Shown: positions 7,508-16,848 of the stretch, piece by piece | Position numbering within the stretch: position 1 is the stretch's first letter | Layout: each line of letters begins with the position of its first letter | DNA from: an uncultured Candidatus Melainabacteria bacterium | Lineage (GTDB): Bacteria; Cyanobacteriota; Vampirovibrionia; Gastranaerophilales; Gastranaerophilaceae | Length of the DNA stretch: 45,837 nucleotides | NCBI GenBank assembly: GCA_934700335.1 | Contig: CAKUXM010000011.1 | Span: 1 to 45,837, forward strand | Direction of reading: 5' to 3' | Program-made: the position numbers and the translations under genes | The notes under the pieces: generated by a model | What the model was told of the DNA's origin: nothing | Database searches by the model: none | The model's input: the letters and a program-made list of their open reading frames with translations, nothing else

Positions 7508-9383
7508 AGAACTGATGTCTTTCTAAAAGCACCATAAGTATTGAGATATCGGCTGGTTTAACACCGCCGATTCTTGATGCTTGAGCAAGTGTTTTTGGTC
7601 TGATTTTAATTAATCTATCTCTTGTTTCTGTTGAAATGTGAGGAATACTTGTGTAATCAATATTTTCTGGAATTCTGAATTTTTCTAGTTTTTCAGAATT
7701 ATCAACTTGTTCAGTTTGACGTTTTAAATATCCGTCATATTTAATCAAGATTTCAACAGATTCATAAACATCTTTTGGTATATCAAAATTAGAATTATTA
7801 GTTAATTCTTTTATTAAAGGATAATTGATATTTGGACGTTTTAGTAGTTCATATAAACGAATACCTCTATCAAGGCTTTCATTATGCAATGCCAAAATTC
7901 TGTCGACATCATCAGTTTTAGACAATTTTGTGGCTTTTAATAATTCAATTTGACGTTGAATTAATTCTTGTTTATCCGTAAATCTTTTATATTGAATATC
8001 ATCAATAAGACCAACTTTATGACCAATTGGAGTTAATCTTTCATCAGCATTATCCTGTCTTAAAAGAAGTCTAAATTCTGAACGTGAAGTTAGCATTCTG
8101 TAAGGTTCTTCGATATCTTTTGTAACCAAATCGTCAATTAAAGTTCCAATATATGATGACGAACGTGAAAGTTCAAGCATTTCTGAACCATTTAAGTAAT
8201 TAAATGCGTTTATACCTGCAATCAAACCTTGTCCGGCAGCTTCTTCATAGCCGCTTGTACCGTTAATTTGACCCGCCAAGAATAAGCCGTCAATTGACTT
8301 AGTCATTAAAGAGTGGCTAATTTGAGAGGCTGGAACATAATCGTACTCAACAGCGTAAGCTGGTTTAATTACGTGTGCATTCTCTAGCCCTGGAAGAGTA
8401 CGCAACATTCTCACTTGTACATCTGCAGGTAAACTGCTAGAGAAACCTTGAATGTACATTTCATAAGTATTTAGACCTTCTGGTTCAATAAAAATGTGAT
8501 GTGAAGGATTATTTGCAAATCGTACAACCTTATCCTCAATAGAAGGGCAATATCTTGGTCCAATGCTCTTAATCATACCTGAATAAAGTGGTGATTTATC
8601 AAGATTGTCCATAATAATTTTATGTGTTAATTCGTTAGTTCTTGTTAAATAACAGTCATATTGAGGTCTAACAGGTCTATTAGGTCTAAAAGAGTAAAAA
8701 TTCAACTCTTTGTCTCCTGGTTGAAGTGTCATTTTTGAATAATCAATTGTTCTTTTATCAACACGAGGTGGAGTACCTGTTTTAAGTTTTTTCAGAATTA
8801 ATCCATGAGAGCGCAAAGACTCAGAAAGGCCAATAGCTGGCATCTCTCCTAAACGTCCTGCAGGATAAGCTTTTAACCCGATATAAATTTTACCGTCAAG
8901 TGATGTGCCAGTTGTTAAAATAACGCTTGGTGCAAAGTGTTCAATGCCAAATTCATCGACAACAGATGAAACTTTGCCGTCAGTTAGTTTTAATTCAACA
9001 ATACAAGCTTGTCTAATATGTATATTCTCAATGCCTTCGATAACATTACGCATATAAGCCATATATGCTTTTTTATCAGATTGGGCTCTTAATGCTCTTA
9101 CAGCAGGTCCTTTTGAAGAGTTTAAAACTTTCATTTGTAAATAAGTAGCGTCTGCAGCTTCGCCCATAACTCCACCAAGAGCATCAATCTCTCTGACCAA
9201 TGTTGATTTTGCAGGTCCACCTATTGCAGGATTACAAGGCATTAACGCAATATTATCCGCATTAAGAGTGCAAAGTAAAACTTGCAAACCTAATTTTGCT
9301 GCCGCAATAGCTGCCTCACAGCCAGCATGCCCTGCTCCAACTACTATACAATCATATTTGTTATTTACGTAATTTCTATTCAT
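7488..9383 (-). CDS. mnmG: tRNA uridine-34 carboxymethylaminomethyl enzyme MnmG (GidA)
   Basis: MnmG with MnmE forms the FAD- and folate-dependent complex that installs a (carboxymethyl)aminomethyl group at C5 of wobble uridine 34. The 631-residue product starts at the ATG at 9383; an in-frame TTG at 9401 would add six residues. The FAD-binding GAGHAG is at residues 16-21, followed by family motifs MPCNPAIGG, DALGGVMG, the GTPPR motif and RPGYAVEYDY-like PAYAVEYDY. The C-terminal helical tRNA/MnmE-binding domain ends with GGVKPADISILMVLL. A -10 box lies 6 bases before the ATG. It is the last gene of the cluster that includes mnmD. MnmE is not in the window. Confidence 0.97.
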   Translation of the reverse strand: MNRNYVNNKYDCIVVGAGHAGCEAAIAAAKLGLQVLLCTLNADNIALMPCNPAIGGPAKSTLVREIDALGGVMGEAADATYLQMKVLNSSKGPAVRALRAQSDKKAYMAYMRNVIEGIENIHIRQACIVELKLTDGKVSSVVDEFGIEHFAPSVILTTGTSLDGKIYIGLKAYPAGRLGEMPAIGLSESLRSHGLILKKLKTGTPPRVDKRTIDYSKMTLQPGDKELNFYSFRPNRPVRPQYDCYLTRTNELTHKIIMDNLDKSPLYSGMIKSIGPRYCPSIEDKVVRFANNPSHHIFIEPEGLNTYEMYIQGFSSSLPADVQVRMLRTLPGLENAHVIKPAYAVEYDYVPASQISHSLMTKSIDGLFLAGQINGTSGYEEAAGQGLIAGINAFNYLNGSEMLELSRSSSYIGTLIDDLVTKDIEEPYRMLTSRSEFRLLLRQDNADERLTPIGHKVGLIDDIQYKRFTDKQELIQRQIELLKATKLSKTDDVDRILALHNESLDRGIRLYELLKRPNINYPLIKELTNNSNFDIPKDVYESVEILIKYDGYLKRQTEQVDNSEKLEKFRIPENIDYTSIPHISTETRDRLIKIRPKTLAQASRIGGVKPADISILMVLLERHQFSTVQES

Positions 9384-9389
9384 AATAAA

Positions 9390-9395
9390 ATTATA
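9390..9395 (-). promoter_or_regulatory. mnmG -10 box, leaderless arrangement
   Basis: A perfect TATAAT on the minus strand ends 6 bases before the mnmG ATG. No ribosome site is present and no good -35 was seen, since that region lies in the end of the preceding gene. It may be an internal promoter of the cluster. Confidence 0.45.
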
Positions 9396-9407
9396 GTACA
9401 AAAATTT

Positions 9408-12400
9408 TTACTCGACCCAGTTAAAACTTTTTACATAATCATTTCCGTTGATATCCCCGTTAATATCAACCGTAAATATTCTGTATTTCTTGTTGTTTAA
9501 TTCTATTGCTGGAATTTTGTTAATATATTCAAGAATAGAATTATCGGACGTATCACTCAAGTTTACAAGTGGAATTGTACTAAATAATGCGTTCAAAGAA
9601 GCATTTCCAACTGGTCCTAAAATGTTAGATGTATTTCTAGTTAACCTACCAAAAATCCTCATCTGAGCAATTGCAGTAGTCAAATTATATTGACCATTGA
9701 TAAATAAATTTAGATTTTTACTTTGTGAGAAGATTTGTATATCATTACAATTGCCGTTTTTAACAGAAATTGTACCATTAATAGTATCGAAAACTCCAGT
9801 TCTAAGCGGCGTAATCAAATCAATTAAACTATTAATTGAAAATCCGGTAATACCACCTTTAACAATGTTCGCAGCGTTTAAAAGATATTCTAATGAGCCC
9901 AATTTTGGCATGTTGCCATTGTTAATGTTAAATCCTGCATTACCCGTCAATGTTTTTAGGCAACTTTCTTGAGAAAATCCCGAACATGTAACGTCCATTT
10001 TTCCATTTATATTTCCAGAAATTTGATTACGTAAATTGAATAAAGTTTCAGTAAACATTTTTGCATCAATATCGCTTAGAGTAACTGATGCAGAGTGATT
10101 TTGGTTAATAAAGTTAAGCTTATAATCACCGCTAATTTTACCTTTTGCAGTTTTAAACTTAAATTCATTCAAATTAAATGTTCTATTTTTATCAAGTGAA
10201 GCTTTTGCAATCAAATCGTGCAACATGATATTGCCTAAAGTAACATTATCAGATGCCAATTGCGCATTATTAATCACGATTGAAGAAAAATCTACTGGGT
10301 TAATGCTGTGAATAGTTAATTTTTCGTGTGCATCTAATTCTAGTTTTCTCGCAGAATTTGAGATTTCATCAAGGTTGATATCTGTAATATACAATTTTAA
10401 ATCATTAACCGTATACGGTGTTTTAAGGTTATTATCCATAGTTGATTTTAATTTATATTGCTTATTAAATAATCTACCGCTAGATGTTACAGTAATAAGT
10501 TTATTTTGAAAATTAAAGTTTGTTTTGTCAATATCAATGAAATAATTAGGAATAGAGATGTTTTCTATCGCCAAAGTTCCGATTGGCTTTGGATTAAACA
10601 ATGAACCATTAATTCTCATGTCAGACGTGAATTCCCCTTGCTTGATATAAGGTTTTTTAAAGATGATATTAAAGAATTTTGAATCAGTTGGTGCCAACGT
10701 TTTGATTTTAAAATTATCAAATAAAATATTATTGCTTAAATATTTCAAACCACCAGAAACTACCAGTTCTCTAACTGGATAAAGTCTGTTTTTATTGGTT
10801 TTCATTATCTTATCGTAAGTTAAATTTTTAATATTAATATCATTTTTACGAACATTTGCGTCCATATCAATAACAACTGAATTTAGCTCATCACCTAAAT
10901 TTGCGCCTAAATAATAAACTTTTGAGTGTTCTCCAATCCGCAATGTTGATTTAAAATTGTAATTATCAATATTACCTGTAATAAATGCTGTTGTAGAAAC
11001 ATCGCCTTTGATTTTTACAGGATATAGAGATTTTCTATTAAAAATAGCATCTGCGAATTTTTGATTAGGTTTTGCGCTCATATATAGATTTAGCTTTGGT
11101 GTGTTATAAATGTCAGTAACCTTACCTTTAACGAATATAGGCATTCCAGACATTGTAAGATTTAAACTATACGCATTTAAAACGCTATTGTCAATGTTAA
11201 TATTCGCATTACTAATTTCGATAGGCATTTTTGCAGGGAAATAGTAGCACTTATAATTGTTAAAAGATGCTGAACCGTTTACTTTTAACTTTGTATAATC
11301 GATTTTGTCCACTTTGCCTTTATATGAAGCATTAAAGATTATTAAGCCTCTTCTGTTCGGTGCCTTTTTATTATAAGGTGCTATTTTTGAATTGGATAGA
11401 TAAATAATTAAATCATCAGCATTCATATTATCTGACATAATATTCAAATCGGCTAAATTGTCTTTTATTGAGCCTTTTATTCTTATTTTTGAATTCCTAA
11501 TTGCTGATTCTAAATTAAGTTTTAGATTTGTATTATCAAAATCAATATTACCTGAAATACCGGTTACTGGCAAAATCATGCCTTTTATATTTGCAGTAGT
11601 ATTTTTAAGCTTTAAATACCCTTTCGCATAAATATTTTTACCAAATTTTATATCATGAGCATCTTTCACTGTACCAGTTAAATTTAACCCAAAATCAGTT
11701 ACACCTAACTTTGTCTCAATAGGTTCAACTATTTTAGCAACATCTGCAAGCATAGGTGATTTTTTTAAAATAGCCAACAAATCATTTACTTGCTGACCTT
11801 TAGTTAATACGTCAAAATTCAAATTACCTTTTAAATCACATGTACCATTAACAGTAATTGGTTTACCGTTAAGTTTTGCAGATTTAGTGATAAATTGAGT
11901 TGTAGTATTTAAAAATTTAAGTGTACCAGAGGCATCAGTGATAACCATATGCTTTACGTCATTAAAAGACACAATACCTCTGTTAAAATTAAATGCGCCG
12001 TATGTATGCGGATTTCCTTTGTTGCCATCAACACGTAAGTCGATATTACCATAACCTTTAATATCCATAATCGGAACAGGTCCAAGTTCAAAGCCAAGAA
12101 CTTTGTGTACAGGCATCAAGACATATTGTGCAATAGCTAAATCAACATTGTTTGTACTTGTAATATGCAAATCAACATCTTTCAGTAAGCCATACATTTT
12201 TACCCAGCCTGTAACATCAACGTATTCTGTTGCAGCAGATGGAACATGAACGTTATCAAGGTAGATTTTATCTTTATCAAATCTAAGATTAATAGTAGCT
12301 TTTTTAGCTCCATTTGGAATAGGTTTTGGTGTTACATACGCATTAGTAATGTACAAATTACCAAATACGTCTGGAGTTACAGCATCGCCAATAACGTGTA

Positions 12401-13556
12401 AATCAAAATTTACATCTGCGAAGAACTTATCTTTTACCAAAGTCTCAATATCAAATTCAAGCTTTGCAAGTCTATATAACTTGTTAATTGGAGGTAACAG
12501 TGCAACCAAGCCTTCTGCTTTTGAATTTTTTGAAGAAACTTGTAAGTTTAATCGTTGATTATTACTTGTGATTTTATTGATTACACCAGTAATTGAAACA
12601 TTGACATTTTTCGCATCAACGTCAACGTTATTAAGATATAAGTCGTTATCAATAGCAGTAACCTTTGATAAAAATTCTACTCTATCTTTATAATAATACT
12701 TTTGAGAAAAATCTTTTCCATTCAATCCGAAATTGCTTAAAATAAAGTTAGTACTATACGTTCTGGCTTTTGCTTTTGAAAATGTAGTGTGTGCCTCAAA
12801 ATTAAGTATACCCTTTAAATCATAGTACTCGTTATTTGTGAAATAGCTTAAATATTTCGAGAAAGATGACAAATCAAGATTTGTAATTGTTGCATTTAAG
12901 TATTGACTTTTTTTAGCCAAATTCTTTTCTAATGGAAGCTTTAAATCAGTATCAATATTAATTATTGACACTTTGTTATTTACAATAAGTTTTACGTCAG
13001 TCGCAAAAGAATATCTCTTATTTTGTAAGAATTTTCTAATCGTAAAATAGTTACCTTTGATAACTGAATTTTGGTTTGTAGACTTGTCAAAAACATTAAC
13101 ATTGTAGTTTTGGATATTTAATTTAATTCTATTTATATCTAATGCAGAATTATTTTCTTTTGGAATAAGATAATCTCCAAGATATATCTTAGAATCTTTT
13201 GTATAAAGAAAATTAGCATTTATACTATCTGCTGAAAAATAAGTTATATGGCACTTTCCAATGAAAAACTTTAATAAAGAAATTTCTAAATTAGGATTAC
13301 CAATCGATAAAGCTTTTGAATTATCTTTGTTTAAGATTTCAAATCTGTCAGCTTTTAACCATACAGAAGGCAATAATCCCATTTTTATATCAGGATTTTC
13401 GATGTTTAATTTTATATTAGCTTTATCATTTACAAATTTTTCAAACGTGTTAATATTGTGTTTAACATTGATAATTGACGGTATACCCCAGAAATATACC
13501 GAATATAATAAAACTATTGATAGTAATGTTATTAATATTTTTTGTCTAAAACTCAT
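9408..13556 (-). CDS. Giant AsmA/YhdP-like envelope protein
   Basis: A 1382-residue protein with a single N-terminal membrane anchor (about residues 7-26) followed by over 1300 residues of short beta-strand repeats with alternating hydrophobic residues. This is the layout of the AsmA/TamB/YhdP superfamily, whose members form long hydrophobic grooves spanning the periplasm and are linked to phospholipid transport to the outer membrane. The C-terminal third has a typical AsmA-like end (LTGNAGFNINNG, then an ISVKNGN...LNLFINGQYNL...MRIFGRL pattern). The identification rests on architecture and these patterns; the exact subfamily is uncertain. It implies a diderm cell. It lies 23 bases after the FAD oxidoreductase gene, with a possible internal TATAAT about 14 bases before its ATG, and 24 bases before the mnmG ATG. 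Confidence 0.8.
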   Translation of the reverse strand: MSFRQKILITLLSIVLLYSVYFWGIPSIINVKHNINTFEKFVNDKANIKLNIENPDIKMGLLPSVWLKADRFEILNKDNSKALSIGNPNLEISLLKFFIGKCHITYFSADSINANFLYTKDSKIYLGDYLIPKENNSALDINRIKLNIQNYNVNVFDKSTNQNSVIKGNYFTIRKFLQNKRYSFATDVKLIVNNKVSIINIDTDLKLPLEKNLAKKSQYLNATITNLDLSSFSKYLSYFTNNEYYDLKGILNFEAHTTFSKAKARTYSTNFILSNFGLNGKDFSQKYYYKDRVEFLSKVTAIDNDLYLNNVDVDAKNVNVSITGVINKITSNNQRLNLQVSSKNSKAEGLVALLPPINKLYRLAKLEFDIETLVKDKFFADVNFDLHVIGDAVTPDVFGNLYITNAYVTPKPIPNGAKKATINLRFDKDKIYLDNVHVPSAATEYVDVTGWVKMYGLLKDVDLHITSTNNVDLAIAQYVLMPVHKVLGFELGPVPIMDIKGYGNIDLRVDGNKGNPHTYGAFNFNRGIVSFNDVKHMVITDASGTLKFLNTTTQFITKSAKLNGKPITVNGTCDLKGNLNFDVLTKGQQVNDLLAILKKSPMLADVAKIVEPIETKLGVTDFGLNLTGTVKDAHDIKFGKNIYAKGYLKLKNTTANIKGMILPVTGISGNIDFDNTNLKLNLESAIRNSKIRIKGSIKDNLADLNIMSDNMNADDLIIYLSNSKIAPYNKKAPNRRGLIIFNASYKGKVDKIDYTKLKVNGSASFNNYKCYYFPAKMPIEISNANINIDNSVLNAYSLNLTMSGMPIFVKGKVTDIYNTPKLNLYMSAKPNQKFADAIFNRKSLYPVKIKGDVSTTAFITGNIDNYNFKSTLRIGEHSKVYYLGANLGDELNSVVIDMDANVRKNDINIKNLTYDKIMKTNKNRLYPVRELVVSGGLKYLSNNILFDNFKIKTLAPTDSKFFNIIFKKPYIKQGEFTSDMRINGSLFNPKPIGTLAIENISIPNYFIDIDKTNFNFQNKLITVTSSGRLFNKQYKLKSTMDNNLKTPYTVNDLKLYITDINLDEISNSARKLELDAHEKLTIHSINPVDFSSIVINNAQLASDNVTLGNIMLHDLIAKASLDKNRTFNLNEFKFKTAKGKISGDYKLNFINQNHSASVTLSDIDAKMFTETLFNLRNQISGNINGKMDVTCSGFSQESCLKTLTGNAGFNINNGNMPKLGSLEYLLNAANIVKGGITGFSINSLIDLITPLRTGVFDTINGTISVKNGNCNDIQIFSQSKNLNLFINGQYNLTTAIAQMRIFGRLTRNTSNILGPVGNASLNALFSTIPLVNLSDTSDNSILEYINKIPAIELNNKKYRIFTVDINGDINGNDYVKSFNWVE

Positions 13557-13579
13557 AATTTTCTTTATTGATTATAAAA

Positions 13580-14848
13580 TTAATACGGATAATGTTCAAG
13601 TAAATACTTTGCTAAACCTTCACCCATCGACATACATGAAGGAATAATTCTTAACGCTCCTTGTGCATAAAAATCTGCAGAAAGGCATCTGCCAGCAACA
13701 CATAAATTATCTATATTTATTGAAAATAAAGCTTCTACTGGTAATTGATATTCAACATCAACCTTTTCTAGCACAGAGGTATTATTCTTTGTAGAATGAA
13801 CATCAACTGGGTAATTTGAAATAACAACAGGGTTTTCAAACTTTTTGCCTGATTTTAAATCGTCATAAGTATAAATATATTTACCTTTTAAACGTCGTGA
13901 AACCCTTACTCCCAGCATATCTGCGATATTTGATATGTAAGCTTTGTCAAAACCTATTAAATATGACTTACAGAACTCTGCAAGCCTGTAAATACTTTCT
14001 CTACCGTGCATTACAGCTTTTGAAAAGTCTGAGACATTCAAGGGGTCGATAACATTTTTACTATATATACGAGGAGCATTAAACGCAATAGAATTAGGCA
14101 TATTAGGAATAGTAAAAAGCTGAAAATAGTTTCTGTCTTCATTTTTTAGCATGCCTTTTGCCACGGCATTGTCAAATAGAGGTCTTAAAGCCCATTCTTT
14201 ATCTGTATCCCAAGTGTATGCTGTAGATAAGTGCGTAACTCCGTCTATGTTGCACACAGTTGTTACGTTTCGGTCTTTATCAAAATCTTGTAACCATTCA
14301 CCAAACTTTTCAACATCAACATTTGACATTATAAATCTTAAATTTACAGGTTGTAATTCATCTTTTTTATTTAAAAATTCGCAATTACAAATTTTTGAAA
14401 AATCACAATTTCCTGTTGTGTCAATATAATATCTCGATTTGATACATTCCGATAACATTTTTGAGGAAATATTTATTGACTCAATCTTGTTATCTATAAC
14501 AGTTACACCAGATACTACTGTGTCAAAAAAGACTTCTACACCTGCTTCTTTCATTAGCTTATCAAAAACAATTTTTGCAAGTTCTGGGTTGAACCAACCA
14601 TCATTACCGTCAGAATATGTAATAATACCATTTAGCTTCTTTAATTCTGTTTTAAATTTCATCAAAAAGTCTGTATTTATTTGATTTTTAGAGGTTTTCA
14701 TAAAAGGTGTAACAAGACCACCAGTCATTAAACCACCTAAAAATATATTTTTTTCGATTAATAATACTTTTTTGTTATTTAGTCCCAAATTATAAGCTGT
14801 AGCACAACCAGCGGCGCCACCACCTATAACAACTACGTCGTATGACAT
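13580..14848 (-). CDS. FAD-dependent oxidoreductase (FAD_oxidored family)
   Basis: The 422-residue product begins with a Rossmann FAD-binding motif, VVVIGGGAAGCATA, then LLIEKNIFLGGLMTGGLVTPF, which is typical of the PF12831-type flavoproteins. A second nucleotide/FAD-contact motif near the C-terminus reads NLCVAGRCLSADFYAQGALRI. The substrate is not known from sequence. Its ATG overlaps the end of the MnmD gene by 16 bases and has an AAAAGGAG ribosome site, so the two are likely co-translated. Since fused MnmC proteins pair a methyltransferase with an FAD oxidase, a role in the same tRNA modification is a fair hypothesis, although the usual MnmC oxidase belongs to the DAO family. A general cluster passenger is the main alternative. 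Confidence 0.85.
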   Translation of the reverse strand: MSYDVVVIGGGAAGCATAYNLGLNNKKVLLIEKNIFLGGLMTGGLVTPFMKTSKNQINTDFLMKFKTELKKLNGIITYSDGNDGWFNPELAKIVFDKLMKEAGVEVFFDTVVSGVTVIDNKIESINISSKMLSECIKSRYYIDTTGNCDFSKICNCEFLNKKDELQPVNLRFIMSNVDVEKFGEWLQDFDKDRNVTTVCNIDGVTHLSTAYTWDTDKEWALRPLFDNAVAKGMLKNEDRNYFQLFTIPNMPNSIAFNAPRIYSKNVIDPLNVSDFSKAVMHGRESIYRLAEFCKSYLIGFDKAYISNIADMLGVRVSRRLKGKYIYTYDDLKSGKKFENPVVISNYPVDVHSTKNNTSVLEKVDVEYQLPVEALFSINIDNLCVAGRCLSADFYAQGALRIIPSCMSMGEGLAKYLLEHYPY

Positions 14849-16026
14849 TTGTACTCCTTTTTATATTGTGTTGTTGAAATTAAAGTTGAATTTTCAACTT
14901 CATTTTTTCTATTTTCTAAAATTTCTTCGTTCGATAATGATAAATCTTCATTATCATGATAACAAATCCCTGCTTTTGTTTTTAATAAACCCAATTCGTA
15001 ATCATCTAATGGATAATCTAATAAGTTTATATTTTTTGTTGCAATTGTTCCCGTAAATCTATTTTCAAATTTATTATAAATTTTTCCTACGTAAAAATTA
15101 TTTTCTAAAAAAGCATTTCTAATTGATACAGAATTAGAGTAAGTTAAAATCATGGAATTTTGACTTGTATGTTTATAAAGTTGATTAAAAAATTCAACAG
15201 TCCATAAAGTTGGAACTTTAGATGGAGAAAAAGCGTCTAAAAACACAAAATCATACTCTAAATTTGTATTTTTTATAAAATCCCTTGCATCGGTGCTAAA
15301 TAGCTCAATATTAATTTCACCATTTTCTAGTACTTTTAGACTATTTTTATAACTATTTGATATATACTTATAATATATATTATGTAAAAAGGTCAAAATA
15401 TGTTCACGGTAGGATAGTTTATACCCACTTGATTTATAATTTTTGATAAAATAGGCTAAATTTTGACTAAAAAATTTTTTATTTCGCTTATCGCTCAAAA
15501 TAGAGAGAATCTCGTTATCGAAGTATAAATCTTTATATTTTTCCAAGATTTTCAAAAAAAGAATAAAATTTATTTCATCTTTAATATAAAATTTATCCTT
15601 CGTAATTTTATCAAAATTAGAAAATAAATTATTATGTTTTAAATTTTTATAATTTTTAATCTGTTTTATAAACGGAGAAATTTTTATCAAATTTTTATTA
15701 ATTTCAACTCCATGCAGAATGAGTTCGTTATTTTTTATATCAAAAATGTTATTGGTATCTATCGATTTGATATAATTATTTTTTTTATGCAAATTTTGAA
15801 AATAAAAATTTAAAAAAGCTTTTGAATTATATCCAATTCCAAAACAAATATCCAAAACTTTTATTTTATTATTATTTTTTATAAACTCATCAATCTTTGC
15901 AGGTAAAATAAATTTTTCATAAGCTTCTGAAAGCGCACCAAACTGTGAATGATAAATATCATTCACTTCATCAGAATATAGCCCCACAGAGCCATCATCA
16001 GTAAATTTTGCCTGAAACTCTACCAT
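14833..16026 (-). CDS. mnmD: tRNA 5-(aminomethyl)uridine methyltransferase MnmD
   Basis: This SAM-dependent enzyme methylates nm5(s2)U34 to mnm5(s2)U34, the last step of the pathway begun by MnmE/MnmG. The DUF752 signatures are clear: YHSQFGALSEAYEKFI at about 25-40, SAM motif I DICFGIGYNS at 59-68, acidic motif VEIN at 107-110, STDARDF at 244-250, the catalytic-region LDAFSPSKVPTLWT at 263-275 and FTGTIAT with ELGLLKTKAGICYHD near the end. It is a stand-alone enzyme, not fused to an FAD domain as in E. coli MnmC. At 397 residues it is longer than typical stand-alone forms because of a Lys/Asn/Phe-rich insert at about 115-235 whose DNA is extremely AT-rich. A -10 box lies 6 bases before its ATG. 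Confidence 0.9.
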   Translation of the reverse strand: MVEFQAKFTDDGSVGLYSDEVNDIYHSQFGALSEAYEKFILPAKIDEFIKNNNKIKVLDICFGIGYNSKAFLNFYFQNLHKKNNYIKSIDTNNIFDIKNNELILHGVEINKNLIKISPFIKQIKNYKNLKHNNLFSNFDKITKDKFYIKDEINFILFLKILEKYKDLYFDNEILSILSDKRNKKFFSQNLAYFIKNYKSSGYKLSYREHILTFLHNIYYKYISNSYKNSLKVLENGEINIELFSTDARDFIKNTNLEYDFVFLDAFSPSKVPTLWTVEFFNQLYKHTSQNSMILTYSNSVSIRNAFLENNFYVGKIYNKFENRFTGTIATKNINLLDYPLDDYELGLLKTKAGICYHDNEDLSLSNEEILENRKNEVENSTLISTTQYKKEYKCHTT

Positions 16027-16032
16027 ATAGCT

Positions 16033-16038
16033 ATTATA
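16033..16038 (-). promoter_or_regulatory. mnmD -10 box, leaderless arrangement
   Basis: A perfect TATAAT on the minus strand ends 6 bases before the mnmD ATG at 16026, with no ribosome site. No convincing -35 was found at 16-19 bases. It is probably the main promoter of the mnmD-mnmG cluster. Confidence 0.5.
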
Positions 16039-16077
16039 CAGCTATTTCAGAGTAAATAAAAATAATTTACGTAATAT

Positions 16078-16809
16078 TTACATATGGCGAACAGTAGGAT
16101 TTATAAGGATTTGAGCCAATTTATCAGCGCCTTCAAACTTACGCTTTGCAAGAGTTTCTGAGGCTGAAACATTGTCATATTCAACAAATTTGTGTTCTAC
16201 ACCAAATCCAATTTCATCAAATGTAACAATTGCGTAGCACGAAACAGGTTTTTCTGTAAAAGGTCTACCTACACTTCCAACATTTACAACAGTTTTACCT
16301 GAATTTGTTTGATACCCACAAGGTAAATGTGTGTGTCCACATAAAATCAATCTTGAATCTGTACCTTCAACCATTTCTTCAACTTTTTCTAGTGGTAAAT
16401 CTGGCGAAATATCTTCGTTATTACGTCGTGGAGAGCCATGAACCAATAAAATTGGAGTATTATTGATATTAATTTCTAATTTTTCTGGTAAATTTTTTAA
16501 ATATTCTTTATTTTCATCAGAAATAACTTCTGCATCATTTCTTAAAGCATTTGCCATTATTGGAATTTGACCCTTTAATGCGTTAAACATTTCCTCATTA
16601 AATTCAACAATCATTTTATCTGTATTGCCTTGAACTACGTCCCATTTCATTTGTTTAACAAGTTCTACCGTCTTATCAGGCTCAGGACCCGCCATTGCAA
16701 GGTCGCCTAAACATATAACATTATCACATTTTTCATGCTCAATATCTTCTAAAACTTTTTCTAATGCAAACAAGTTTCCGTGAATATCAGATATAACAGC
16801 TAATTTCAT
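16078..16809 (-). CDS. YfcE/MJ0936-type metallophosphoesterase
   Basis: A 243-residue calcineurin-like phosphoesterase. All metal-binding motifs of the family are visible in order: SDIHGN (residues 7-12), GDLAMAGPEP (about 35-44), GNTDKM, LLVHGSPR, and GHTHLPC, followed by VNVGSVGRP. Members hydrolyse small phosphodiesters or phosphomonoesters in the cytoplasm; the physiological substrate of this one cannot be told. The ATG at 16809 is preceded by a GAGGT ribosome site. It is transcribed divergently from ispG across a 39-base gap and ends 51 bases before the mnmD start. Confidence 0.9.
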   Translation of the reverse strand: MKLAVISDIHGNLFALEKVLEDIEHEKCDNVICLGDLAMAGPEPDKTVELVKQMKWDVVQGNTDKMIVEFNEEMFNALKGQIPIMANALRNDAEVISDENKEYLKNLPEKLEININNTPILLVHGSPRRNNEDISPDLPLEKVEEMVEGTDSRLILCGHTHLPCGYQTNSGKTVVNVGSVGRPFTEKPVSCYAIVTFDEIGFGVEHKFVEYDNVSASETLAKRKFEGADKLAQILINPTVRHM

Positions 16810-16812
16810 AAA

Positions 16813-16842
16813 TTTACCTCAATTTTATTTTAGTGCTAAAAT
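16813..16842 (+). promoter_or_regulatory. ispG promoter, leaderless arrangement
   Basis: TTTACC (16813-16818), an 18-base spacer and TAAAAT (16837-16842) with an extended TGC just upstream. Six bases separate the -10 box from the ATG at 16849, and no ribosome site is present. The layout copies that of lepA. Confidence 0.6.
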
Positions 16843-16848
16843 TATTTT

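Noticed and set aside
13261..13647. 128-codon plus-strand frame
   Set aside because: It lies opposite the start of the AsmA-like gene and end of the FAD gene, both well supported; it has no family features.
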